64,000 bases of DNA from Cervus elaphus (taxonomy: Eukaryota; Chordata; Mammalia; Artiodactyla; Cervidae): the NCBI RefSeq assembly GCF_910594005.1, contig NC_057847.1:24339501-24403500 (forward strand), in the 5' to 3' direction. This document shows, in pieces, positions 45,828 to 57,732 of the stretch. Position numbers and translations under genes: made by a program. The first letter of the stretch is position 1; each line of letters starts with the position of its first letter. Under the pieces are notes generated by a model. It worked only from the letters and a program-made list of their open reading frames with translations. It was not told where the DNA came from and made no database searches.

Positions 45828-46534
45828 TTTGATTATTATAGCTCTGTAGTATAATTTGAACTCTGGGAGTATGCTAACTCTGTCTTTGTTCTTCTTTACT
45901 TATTTGGAGTCTTTTGTGGTTCCATATCAATTTTAGGATTATTTGTTCTAGTTTTGTGTAAACTGCCATTAATATTTTGATAGAGATTGCACTGATGTAG
46001 TATGGACATTTTGAGTGTTAATTCTTCCAACCCATGAGCAAGGTATATCTTTCCATTTATTTGTTTCATTATCAATTTTTTTCATTAGTATCTTACAGTT
46101 TTCAGAGTACAGGTCTTTCACCATCTTACTTAAATTTATTTCTAGTTATTTTATTCTTTTTGATACAATTATAAATGGGATTGTTTTCTTAATTTTTTTC
46201 CTTTCTGATAGTACATTATTAGTGTATAGAAATGAAACAGACTTCCATATATTAAATTTGTATCCTTCAACTTTATTGAATTCATAAGTTGGTTTGAAAG
46301 TTTTTTTGTGATGTCTTTAGGGTTTTGTATATTCAATATCATGTTCTCTGCAAATAATGACAGTTTTATTTCTTCTCTTCCAATTTGGATTCTTTTTCTT
46401 GTCTGATGGCTGTGGCTGGGACTTCCAATACATGTTGAATAAATGTGGTGAGAGTGGGCATTTTTGTCTCTTTCCTGATCTTAGAGGAAAAGGTTTCAGC
46501 TTTCTCTGCTGAGTCTTAGCTGTGGGTTTGTCAT

Positions 46535-47342
46535 CAGTTCAGTTCAGTCACTGAGTAGTGTCCAACTCTTTGTGACCCCATGGATTGCAGCATGCCAGAC
46601 CTCCCTGTCCATCACCAGTTCCCGGAGTTTACTCAAACTCATGTCCATTGAGTCAGTGATGCCATCCAACCATCTCATCCCATCTCATCTTCACATCAGG
46701 TGACCAAAGTATTGGCGTTTCAGCTTCAACATCAGTCCTTCCAGTGAATATTCAGGACTGATTTCCTTTAGCATTGACTGGTTGGATCTCCTTGCAGTCC
46801 AATGGACTCTCAAGAGTCTTCTCCAATATCACAGTTCAAAAGCATCAATTCTTCAGCACTCAGCTTTCTTTACAGTCCTACTCTCACATCCACACACAAC
46901 TACTGGAAAAATCAGAACTTTGACTAGGCAGACCTTTGTTGGCAAAGTAATGTTTCTGCTTTTTAATATGCTGTCTAGGTTGGTCATAACTTTTCTTCCA
47001 AGGAGCAAGCATCTTTTAATTTCATGGTTGCAGTCACTATCTGTAGTGATTTTGAAGCCCTGAGAAGTCGTCATTGTTTCCACTATTTCCCCATCTATTT
47101 GCCATGAAGTGATGGGACCAGACCATGATCTTAGTTTTCTGAATGTTGAGTTTTAAGCCAACTTTTTCACTCTCCTCTTTCACTTTCATCAAGAGGCTCC
47201 TTCGCTTTCTCCCATAAGGGTGGTATCATCTGCATATCTTGAGATTATTGATATTTCTCCCAGCAGTCTTGATTCCAGCTTGCGCTTCATCAAGCCCAGC
47301 ATTTCTCGTGATATACTCTGCATGTAAGTTAAATAAGCAAGG
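46535..47342 (-). repeat. BovB LINE, 3' 0.8 kb, in L1
   Basis: A 5'-truncated BovB reaching into the reverse transcriptase. TGTCAT at 46529-46534 and 47343-47348 is the target-site duplication. L1 sequence reads through across it. Confidence 0.95.
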
Positions 47343-47975
47343 TGTCATATATGGACTTTATTATATTGAGGTGTATTTCCACCATACCCATTTTGTTGAG
47401 AGTTTTTATCATAAATGGATGTTGGATTTTTTGTCAAATGCTTTTTTGACATCTATTGAGATAATCGTGATTTTTATCTTTTGTCTTGTTAACATGATAT
47501 ATAACATTAATTGATTTTTGGATATTGAACCATCCTTGCAACCTTGGGATAAACCCCACTTGATTGTGGTGTATGATCCTTTTAATGTATTGTTCAATTT
47601 GGTTTGCTAGTATTTTATTGAAGATTTTTGCATCTTTGTTTATCCAGGGGTATTGGCTTATAATCTTTTTACAATGTCTTTATCTGATTTTGGTATAAGG
47701 GTAAAGGGGACACTGTTGGAATGCATTTGGGTGTGATCCTTCTTTTTTTGGGATAGTTTGCGAAAGGTAGATATTTACTCTTCTTTAAATGTTTGATAGA
47801 ATTCTCTTGTGAAGCCATTTGGTCCTGGACTTTTGTTGGGGTTTTTGTTTGATTACCAATTCAGTTTCATTATTGATAACTATAGTCTGTTCATCTTTGC
47901 TGTTTCTTTATGGTTCAGTCTTGGGAGATTGTATGTTTCTGGGAGTTCATCCATTTCTCCTGCTTTGTGCATTTT

Positions 47976-48211
47976 GTGGTGGTGGTGGGGGGTTAGTTGC
48001 TAAGTTGTGTCTGACTCTTGCAACACCATGAACTGTAGTTTGCCATGCTCCTCTGTTCATGGGATTTTCCAAGCACGAATACTGGAGTGGGTTGCCATTT
48101 CCTTCTCCAGGGCATATTCCCAACCTAGGGATCGAACCCGGGTCTTCTACATTCCAGGTGGTCTCCTGCATTGCCGGTGGAATCTTTACCAACTGAACCA
48201 CCGGGGTAGCC
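47976..48211 (-). repeat. Bov-tA SINE in L1
   Basis: Reverse Bov-tA with a GGTGGTGGTGGGG tract at its left end. TTTGTGCATTTT (47964-47975) and TTTGTGTATTTT (48212-48223) flank it. Confidence 0.94.
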
Positions 48212-49926
48212 TTTGTGTATTTTATTGGCTTATAATTATTCATAGAAATCTTTTATGATTCTTTCTGTGGTATTTCTGTTGTGTTGATTGTAACTTCTTT
48301 TATTTCTGATTTTATTTATTTGGGTCCTGTCTTTTTTTTTCTTGATGAGTCTGGATAAAGTTTTATCAATTTTGTTTATCTTTTCAAAGAATCAGTTTTT
48401 AGTTTCACTGATCTTTATTATTTTTTAGTTTCTGTTTGATTTATTTCTGCTCTGATCTTTATTAGTTTCTTCCTTCTGCTAACTTTGGGGTTTTGTTTAT
48501 TCTTTTTTCCCCCAGTTTCTTTAGGTGTAATGTTAAATGGTTTACTTGAGATTTTTCTCATTTCTTAAGTAGGCTTGTATCACTGTAAACTTAGCTGTTA
48601 GAACTGCTTTTGCTGTGCCCCATAGATTTGATGTGTTGTATTTCTGTTTTTGTTTATCTCAAGGTATTTTTAAATTTCCCCTTTGATTTCTTCATTGACC
48701 AGTTTGTTGTTTAGTAGCATATTGCTTAGCCTCTGTGTGTTTGTATTTTTCTATTTTTTTCTTGTAACTGTTTTCTAGTCTTATACTGTTGTGATCAGAA
48801 AAGATGCTTGATATAATTTCAGTCTTCTTAATTTATTGGGACTTGTTTTGTGGCCAAGCATGTGATCTATCTTGGAGAATGTTCGATATGCAATTGAAAA
48901 GAATGTATTCTGCTGCTTTTGGATGGAATGTTTAGTGTATTTATATATAAAGTCTTTCTGGTATAATGTGTCATGTAAGGCCAATGTTTTAAATTGATTT
49001 TTGCCTGGCTAATCTATCTATTGATGTAATTGGGGCATTAATGGTCCCTACTATTATTGTGTTATTGTCTCTTTCTCCCTTTATGTCTGTTAATATTTGC
49101 TTTATATTTTTAGATGCTTTTACGTTGGTACATAGATATTTATAAGTGATATGACTTGTAAGATTCATCCATTTATCCTTGTGTAATGCCCTTTGTTTCT
49201 TGTTATAATTTTTGCTTTAAAGTCTGTAGTTTAAAGTTTTCTCATGTAAGTATTGCTGCCCCAGCTTTCTTTTTGTTTCCATTTGTATGAAATATCTTTC
49301 CCTATTCCACTGCTTTCCATCTGTAAGTATCTTTAAATCTGAAGTGTCTTGTAGACAGTGTATGTATGGGTCTTGATATTGTAACCCATTCAGCCACCCA
49401 TTGTCTTTGGATTACGGTATTTTGGTCCATTTATATATAAAGTAATTATTGCCATTTTGTTATTTGTTTCTGGTGTTTTTGTAGTTCTTCTCTGTTTCTT
49501 CTTCTCTTGCGATCTTATGAATATCTTTAGCATTATGTTTGGATTCTTTTTTTGTTCTGTGTGTATGTTTTGTACTTTTATTTGTTTCTGTATATGTATT
49601 ATATATTGCTGTCTGTTTTAAGTGATGATCTTCTTTAAGTTCAAATGCTTTCTTAAAGCCCTACATTTTTACCCACCACATCATATTTTATGTTTTTGAT
49701 GTCATATTTCACATTTTTAATTTTGTGTATTCCTTAACTACTTGTTGTAGATAAGATGATTTTACTACTTTTGCCTTTCATCCTTTCTACTAGCTTTATA
49801 AGTGACTGATCCACTTCCTCCATTATATATTTACCATTACAAGTGAGACTTTTCCTTCATAATTTTCTTATTTCTAGTTTTTTTTTTTCCCTTTCCCCCT
49901 AGAGAAGTGGCTTTAACTTTACTTGT

Positions 49927-52900
49927 CAGTTCAGTCACTCAGTCGTGTCTGACTCTTTGCAACTCCATGGACTGTAGCTCGCCAGGCTTCCCCATTCATC
50001 ACGAATTCCCAGAGCTTGCTCAAACTCATGTCCATTGTGTCGGTCATGCCATCCAAATATCTCATCCTCTGTCATCCCCTTCTGCTTTTGATCTTTCCCA
50101 GTCAGGTTCTTTTCAAATGAGTCAGCTCTTCGCATCAGGTGGCTAAAGTATTGGAGTTTCAGCTTCAACATCAGTCTTTCCAATGAATATTCAGGACTGA
50201 TTTCCTTTAGGATTGACTGGTTGGATCTCCTTGCAGTCTAATGGACTCTCAAGAGTCTTCTCCAACACAACAGTTCAAAAGCATCAATTCTCTGGCGCTC
50301 AGCTTTCTTTATCGTCCAACTCTCACATCCATACTTGACTATTGGAAAAACCATAGCTTTGACTAGATGGACCTTTGTTGGTGAAGTAATATTTCTGCTT
50401 TTTAATATGCTGTCTAGGTTGGTCATAGCTTTTCTTCCAAGGAGCAAGCATCTTTTAATTTCATGGCTGCAGTCACCATTTGCAGTGATTTTGGAGCCCA
50501 AGAAAATAAAGTCTTTCATTGTTTCTATTGTTTCCCCATCTGCTTGCCATGAAGTGATGGGACCAGATGCTGTGATCTTAGTTTTCTGAATGTTGAGTTT
50601 TAAGCCAACTTTTCACTCTCCTCTTTCACGTTCATCAAGAGGCTCTTTAGTTTTTTGCTTTCTGCCATAAGGGTAGTGTCATCTGTGTATCTGAGGTTAT
50701 TGCTATTTCTCCTGGCAATCTTGATTCCAGCTTGTGCTTCCTCCAGCCCAGCATTTCTCATGATGAACTCTGCATAGAAGTTAAGTAAGGAGGGTGACAA
50801 TATACAGCCTTGACGTACTCCTTCCCCAATTTGGAACCCGTCTGTTGTTCCATGTCTGGTTCTAACTGGTGCTTCTTGGTCTGCATACAGGTTGCTCAGG
50901 AGATAGGTAAAGGTCTGGTATTCCCATCTCTTTAAGAATTTTCCAGTTTGTCATGATCCACACATTCAAAAGTTTTGACATAGTCAATAAAGCAGAAGTA
51001 GATATTTTTCTGGAACTCTCTTGCTTTTTCAATGATCCAACGGATGTTGGGAATTTGATCTCTGGTTTCTCTGCCTTTTCTGAATCCAGCTTGAACACCT
51101 GGAAGTTCATGGTTCACATACTGTTGAAGCCTGGCTTGGAGAATTTTGAGCATTACTTTGCTAGTGTGCGAGAGGAGTGCAATTGTGTGGTAATTTGAGT
51201 GTTGTTTGGCATTGCCTTTCTTTGGGATTGAAACTGACCAAATTCCTTTCATTTCTTTGGGAATGACAACTGACGTTTTCCAGTCCTGTGGCCACTGATG
51301 AGTTTTCCAAATTTGCTGGGATATTGAGTGCAACACTTTCACAGCATCATCTTTTATGATTTGAAATAGCTCAGCTGGAATTCCATCACCTCCACTAGCT
51401 TTGTTGGTAGTGATGATTCCTAAGGCCCACTTGACTTTGCCTTCTAGGATATTTGGCTCTAGGTGGGTGGTCACACCATTCTGGTTACCTGGGTCATGAG
51501 GATTTTTTTTGGTATAGTTATTCTGTATAATCTGCCATCTCTTCTTAATATCTTCTTCTTCTGTTAGGTACATACCATTTCTGCCCTTTATTATGCCCAT
51601 CTTTGCATGAAATGTTCCCTTGGTATCTCTAATTTTCTTGAAGAGATCTCTAGTCTTTCCCATTCCATTCTATTCTCTAGTCTATCCCATTCTTTTCCTC
51701 CTTTTCTTTGCATTGATCACTGAGGAAGGCTTTCTTACCTTGCCTTGCTATTCTTTGGAAATCTGCCTTCAAATGTGTATATCTTTCCTTTTCTCTTTTG
51801 CCTTTAGCTTGTCTTCTTTTCTCAGCTAACTTGTAAGGCCTCCTCAGACAACCTTTTGCATTTCTTTTTCTTGGGGATGGTCTTGATCTCTGCCTCCTGT
51901 ACAGTGTTACGAACCTCTGTCCATAGTTCTTCAGGGACTCTGTCTATCAGATATAATCCCTTGAATCTATTTCTCACTTCTAGTGTATAGTTGTAAGGGA
52001 TTTGATTTAGGTCATACTTGAGTGGTCTAGTGGTTTTCCCTACTTTCTTCAATTTAAGTCTGACTTTTGCAATAAGTTCTCGATCTGATCTACAATCAGC
52101 TCCTAGCCTCTTTTTTGCTGACCAAATAGAGCTTCTCCATCTTTGGCTGCAAAGAATGTAGTCAGTCTGATTTTGGTATTGACTGTCTGGTGATGTTCAT
52201 GTGTAGAGTCTTCTCTTTTGTTGTTGGAAGAGGGTGGTTGCTATGACCAGTGCGTTCTCTTGGCAAAACTCTGTTAGCCTTTGCCTTGCTTCATTTTGTA
52301 CTGCAAAGCCAAATCTGCCCATTACTCCAGGTATCTCTTGTCTTCCTACTTTTGCATTCCAGTCCCCTATAATGAAAAGATATCTTTTTTGGGTGTTTAT
52401 TCTAGAGGGTTTTGTAGGTCTTCATAGACCTGTTCAGCTTCAGCTTCTTCAGCATTACTGGCTGGAGCATAGACTTGAATTACTGTGATATTGAATGGTT
52501 TGCCTTGGAAATGAACAGAGATCATTCTGTCATTTTTGAGATTGCACCCAAGCACTGCATTTTGGACTCTTGTTGACTATAGGGCTATTCCATTTCTTCT
52601 AAGGGATTCTTGCCCACAGTAGTAGATATAATGGTCATCTGAGTTAAATTCTCCCATTCTAGTCCATTTTAGTTCACTGATTCCTCAAATTTTGTTGTTC
52701 ACTCTTGCCATCTTCTGTTTGACCACTTCCAATTTACCTTGATTCATGGACCTAACATTTCAGGTTCCTATGCAGTATTGTACTTTACAGCATTGGACTT
52801 TTTTCCATCACCAGGCACATCCACAACTGGGTGGTGTTTTCTCTTTGGCTCTGTCTCTTCATTCTTTTTGGTTATTTCTCCACTATTCTCCAGTAGCATA

Positions 52901-53096
52901 TTGGGTACCTACTGACCTGGGAAGTTCATCTTTCCATATCCCATCCTTTTGCCTTTTCATACTGCTCATGGTGTTCTCAAGGCAAGAATACTGAATGGTT
53001 TGCCATTGCCTTCTCCAGTGGACCAACACCCCAACAGTGTTCATGGGGTTCTCAATACTGAAGTATTCTTGCCTTGAGAACTCCATGAACAGTATG
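49927..53096 (-). mobile_element. Nearly full-length BovB (RTE) LINE in L1
   Basis: 3,170 bp in reverse, from the 3' end (CAGTTCAGTCACTCAGTCGT) to the 5' leader, flanked by AACTTTACTTGT (49915-49926) and AACTTTCCTTGT (53097-53108). The minus strand encodes, in order, an AP-endonuclease region (about 52700-51700, broken frames), then a 243-codon reverse transcriptase ORF (50932-51663). That ORF contains NKASGGDGIPAELFQIIKDD, QARLQQYVNHELPGVQAGFR and a catalytic-core part FCFIDYVKTFECVDHDKL. The C-terminal ORFs are 50238-50519 and 49935-50183. Stops and frameshifts make it inactive. It is the most complete BovB in the window. Confidence 0.95.
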
Positions 53097-53575
53097 AACT
53101 TTCCTTGTAAGGTTGGTTTAATGGTGGTGATCTCCTCCAGCTTTTTGTTGTCTAAAACTCTACCTCTCCTTCAATTCTGAATGATAACCTTGCTGGGCAG
53201 TTTTCTTGATTGAAGCTTCTTTTTTTCCCTCCATTACTTTGATTATATTTTGCCACTCTTTTCTGACCTGCGAAGTTTCTGCTGATAGTCTTATGGGTGA
53301 CTAGTTGTTTTTCTCCTGTTGGTTTTAAGATTTTCTGTTTATCTTTTGACATTTTAAATATAATGTGTCTTGGTGTGGACCTCATTGGGTTTATCTTTTT
53401 TGGGACTGTCTGTTCTTCCAGGACCTGGATGTTTGTTTCCTTCCTCACACTGGAGCGGTTTTAGGCCATTATTTCTTCAAATAACTTCTCTACCCTTTTG
53501 TCTGTCTCTTCCTTCTGAATCCCTGTAATGCGAATGTTAGTGCACTTACTTGATGTTGTCCCCCAGGCCCCTTAC

Positions 53576-53767
53576 CAGTGGTCCCCAGTGTTTTTGGCCC
53601 CTGGGATCGGTTTTGCAGAAGACAGTTTTTTCACGGACTGGGGAGGAGAGGTGGTTTCAGGATGATTCAAGCACATTACACTTAACTGTACACTTTCTTT
53701 CTTTTATTATTACATCAGCTTCACCTCACATCATCAGACATTAGATCCCAAACGTTTGAGACCCCTG
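53576..53767. mobile_element. Non-autonomous DNA transposon, probably hAT-like
   Basis: The ends CAGTGGTCCCCAGTG and, inverted, GAGACCCCTG resemble a CAGNGGTC-type terminal repeat. The interior (GGAAGAGAC-like, TTCAGGATGATTCAAGCACA) is a known mammalian repeat type. L1 sequence continues on both sides. Family name uncertain. Confidence 0.65.
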
Positions 53768-55124
53768 CCTTAAACTTTCTCATTTTTCTGAGTTCTTTAT
53801 CTTTTTTTCTGTTCAGCATGTGTAGTTTCCCACTTCTGTGTCTTTCAGATAACCAGTCTGTTCTTCTGTATCATCTAATCTCCCATTGATTCCCTCTCGT
53901 ATGTTTTCCATTTGGGTTATTGTACTTCAGCTCTGATATTAAGCATATTTTCCATCTCTGTGAAGTTCTCATTGTGGTCATCCATTCTTATTCTGAGTTT
54001 GGTGAGCATCTTTATAATTATTACCTTCAATTCTTTATCAGATAGATTGTTTATTTCCATTTCATGTAGTCATTTTTCTGAGAGTGTCTTGTTCTTTCAT
54101 TTGGATCATTCTCATTTGGCCTAATTCTCTGTGTTTGTTTCTTTGTGTTAGGTGGGCCCATTACATTTCTTGATTTTGGAGAAGTGGTCTTATGTAGGAG
54201 GTGTCCAGGTACATGCTTTCCTCTGTCCATCAAAAGATGCTTCAGGGGTGTACCCTTTGTGGACTGTATGCACCTTTCTATTGTTGCAGGACCAACCAAT
54301 ATGGGTTTGCTGGTATGTGGAGCTGGCCCCTGGGCCAGGTAGCTGAGATGAACTGCTTCATGTTATTTATTAGGGGTACTTTGGTGGACAATGCAGGCTC
54401 TTCACATCTGGCTCTGAGGCCTGCTGCCATGCAATTTCTGTTAGCACAGTGGTAGGTGAGGCAGGCCCCTGGTGTTAATAAGCTCAAGAAAGGATTCCAA
54501 AATGGCACCTGCCACTTTTAGTGTCATCAAGGTAATATGAGATCACAAAAGTGGCTGCTTGACAGCATGTCAGTCCTCAGGGGGAGTCCCAGCAGAATGT
54601 TTTTTAAAATCAGCAGGTAGGTTTGACCCTGGCATGTTTCACACTGCTGCCTTGTGCTTAATTTCAGATTGTGTGTGTTTTTTCCTGCACCTTTAAAGAG
54701 GTGTGTCTCAGTTTCCTACACCCTTCTGGCTCTCCCAAGTGTGAGCCCTGTTGATTTTCAAAGTCAGACATTTTGGGGGCTTATCATGGTGCAGGACTCA
54801 TGGGCTGGGGAGCCCAGTGTGTAGATTGGACTCCTCAGTCCTTGAGGAGGACCTCTATAGTTGTGATTTTCCTCCCCCTTGTGGGTTGCCACACTGGGGT
54901 GGTGGGGTGGGTCCTGAATAGACTGTGTCTCTGCCCCTCCTACCTGCTTTTTGTGGCTTCTTTATATCTTAGTTATGGAAAATCTTTTCTTCTTGTCTTC
55001 TGGTCATTCTCAGAGACGGTTGCTCTCTAAGTAGTTGTAATTTTGGTGTGCCTTTGGGAGGACGTGAGCTCATGCTCATCCTACTCTGTAATCTTGATAT
55101 AGGCCCTCTTCCCCCCTTTTAGTC

Positions 55125-55500
55125 GATTGAATCTTTTTGAACATTTTTAGATTTACAGAAAATTTACAAAGCAGTAGCTTTGTAAAGAGTTCCTATATAC
55201 CTTTGCACTGCCTTTTCCTTATTATTAATGTCTTACGTTAATGTAGTGCATTTGTTAAAATTGATGGACCAGTAACAAAATTGATGAACCAATAATTCAC
55301 TATTATTAACCTAAAGTCCATGGTTTATAATAATTTCCTTAGTTTTTCCCTAATGTTCTTTCTCTGTTCCAGGATCTCACCCAGGATATCACATCATATT
55401 TAGTTGTTATGTTTATTAGGTTTTATTTGGCTGTGCCAGTTTCTCAGACTTTTCTTTGGTTTTGATAATCTTAACTGTTTGAACCTGACCCTTTTTTTTT
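55125..55500. repeat. Older L1-type LINE fragment
   Basis: TTTACAGAAAATTTACAAAG, then TTCTGTTCCAGGATCTCACC and TTTGGCTGTGCCAGTTTCTC follow the order of an old L1 3' region. Orientation was not determined. Confidence 0.6.
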
Positions 55501-55567
55501 TATAAGGAATTTTAATCAGTGAGTACTTAATTTTAGAAAATCAATATTGTCATTTGATATGAAATTA

Positions 55568-55626
55568 TTGAGTTGGCCAAAAAGTTCCATAATATCTTAT
55601 GGAAATGAACATGTTGGCCAATCCAA
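55568..55626. mobile_element. Short mariner MITE
   Basis: Inverted ends TTGAGTTGGCCAAAAAGTTC and, reversed, GTTGGCCAATCCAA, with TA on both sides (55566-55567 and 55627-55628). It is a 59-bp internally deleted bovine-type mariner. Confidence 0.85.
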
Positions 55627-55667
55627 TATAACTGACAGAAAAATAGATATATGTGCATATATGTGTG

Positions 55668-55869
55668 TGTGCTCAGTGGCTCAGCTCTGTGAGCTCGTTG
55701 ACTGTAACCCACTAGGCTCCTCTGTCCATGAAATTTTCCAGGCAAATTTTGAGTGGGTTGCCATTTTCTACTCCAAGGGACCCTCTCAACCCAGGGATTG
55801 AACTCATGTCTCTTGCATCTCCTGCATTGGCAGGCAGATTCTTTACCACTCTGCCACCTGGGGAGCCCG
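55668..55869 (-). repeat. Bov-tA SINE
   Basis: Reverse Bov-tA ending CTGCCACCTGGGGAGCCC. Diverged and partly deleted. Confidence 0.9.
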
Positions 55870-56058
55870 TGTGTATATATACATATATGTATTAAATAGA
55901 GTGATATGGTTACTAGATGTGCAGCATTTATTTTAGTTCTATAGAAATAATGGGCTGAAAAATGGAAGAATTTTATATCCTTACTGGATTAAAAAGTAAT
56001 GAAGTTTGGATTTAGTGAAAACTGAATTTGCCATAGTGGGAATTCCTGAATAGCTTCT

Positions 56059-56333
56059 GTGCTACTGCTGCTAAGTCACTTCAGTTGTGTCCGACTCTGT
56101 GCGACCCCATAGACGGCACCCCACCAGGCTCCTCTGTCCCTGGGATTCTCAAGGCAAGAACACTGGAGTGGGTTGCCATTTCCTTCTCCAGTGCATGAAA
56201 GTGAAAAGTGAAAGTGAAGTCGATCAGTCGTGTCTGACTCTCCGCAACCCCATGGACTGCAGCCTACCAGGCTCCTCTGTCCATGGGATTTTCCAGGCGA
56301 GAGTACTGGAGTGGGGTGCCCTTGCCTTCTCTG
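56059..56333 (-). repeat. Bov-A2 SINE with perfect target-site duplication
   Basis: Two reversed Bov-A units. GAATAGCTTCT is exact at 56048-56058 and 56334-56344. Confidence 0.96.
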
Positions 56334-56732
56334 GAATAGCTTCTCTAGGATAAATTAATATAGATATTTGGGGTTAGTGAAAAATTAAATTTCTTTTTAA
56401 GGTTTTAATTGGTATAGCAGAATAAATTTGACCTGTATGTGCTAATCTGATTTTTTATTTGTTTTGTTTTGTAGTGAGTATGTACTGCCAGGCATTGTTT
56501 TAGGCCCTGAGTTCATAGCAGTGAACAAAAGATAGTAAAAAAATCACCTTTTGTGCATTTGGTGGGGGTAGACAATTTTATTTATCAATTTATTTGTATA
56601 ATGTTGGAGGAAAATGATAAAAGGATAATGCATAGGTAGTGTCTTGATTGAGAATGGAGTTTTAATGTTACATAGGGTTGTCAGGGAATGCCACATTGAT
56701 GAGGTAACATTTGATCAAAGTTATGAAAGAGG

Positions 56733-56953
56733 GTTTCCCTAGTAGCTCAGATGGTAAAGAATCTGCCAGCAATGTGGGAGACCTGGGTTTGACCCCTGGG
56801 TCAGGAAAATCCCCTGGAGAAGGAACTGGCAACCCACTCTGGTATTATTGCCTAGAGAATCCCATGGACAGAGAAGCCTGGCGGACTACAGTCCATGGGG
56901 TCACAAAGAGTCAGACATGAGTGAGCAGCTAACACACATACATACATACACAC
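56733..56953 (+). repeat. Bov-tA SINE in L2
   Basis: Head GTTTCCCTAGTAGCTCAGAT and a CATACATACATACACAC tail. ATGAAAGAGG is exact at 56723-56732 and 56954-56963. Confidence 0.96.
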
Positions 56954-57512
56954 ATGAAAGAGGTGAGGGGATGAGTCATGCAGATATCTGAGGGAAGTTA
57001 CATTCCAGACAGAGGGATCATTAAGTGCAAAAATTGAATACAAAGCATGCCTGGATTACTCTAGAAATAGCGTGGAGGCCAGTATGGCTGGGACTGGGTT
57101 GAACAATTGGGAGAATAGTAAGAGAGGCAATAAAAGAGGCAGCAAAGGATCGTATCACATGGGATCTTGTAGAATGCAGACCATTTTAAGAACTTCAGTT
57201 TTTAGTTTTTAAAAAAGTTTGTTTTGTCTTTTGAGCTGAGGTTTGACATGATTTAAATTATATTTTAAAAGAAAGGTGATTGTGTTGGGGCTGCAAAGGA
57301 AACAAAAGTGGAGTTGCAGTTACCTAGGAAAGCATTGATGTGACCTGAACCTTTTAGTAACATAGGAGTGGTTTAAGATTCTGCATACGTTTTAAAGTTG
57401 AAACCCAAAAGAGTTCCTGATGGATTGGGTATGGTTGGGGTCAGAGACAGAGAAGTCAGAGATAACTTCAGGATTTTGGCCTGAGTAACTGGTAAGGTAT
57501 TTACTGAGATGG

Positions 57513-57732
57513 TAAGTAAATAAGTAAGTGTTAGTCGCCCAGTCATGCCTGACTCTTTGCGATCCCATGGACTGTAGCCCACAGGCTCTTCTGTCCATGA
57601 GATTTTCCTGGCAAGGATACTGGAGTGGGTTGCCTTTTCCTTCTCCAAGGGATCTTCCTGACCCAGGGATCGAACCCAGGTCTCCTGCACCGCAGGCAGA
57701 TTCTTTACCAACTGAGCTACAAGGGAAGCCCC
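57513..57732 (-). repeat. Bov-tA SINE in L2
   Basis: Reverse Bov-tA with a TAAGTAAATAAGTAAG tail at left. ACTGAGATGG is exact at 57503-57512 and 57733-57742. Confidence 0.96.

Larger units (their letters stand above)
43950..55110 (-). mobile_element. Full-length ancient L1 LINE carrying five later insertions
   Basis: The reverse L1 3' end starts at about 43950 (GTATAGTTGACATACAGTAT). The body runs through ORF2 (43950-49914, 53109-53575) into 5' sequence ending near 55110. Subtracting the inserts (45424-45827, 46535-47342, 47976-48211, 49927-53096, 53576-53767) leaves about 6.3 kb, the length of a complete L1. All frames are broken. It looks like a mammal-wide L1MA-type element. Confidence 0.85.

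Noticed and set aside
50932..51663. 243-codon ORF, the longest in the window, as a cellular gene
   Set aside because: It is BovB reverse transcriptase in a copy with target-site duplications and broken flanking frames, so it belongs to the mobile element.
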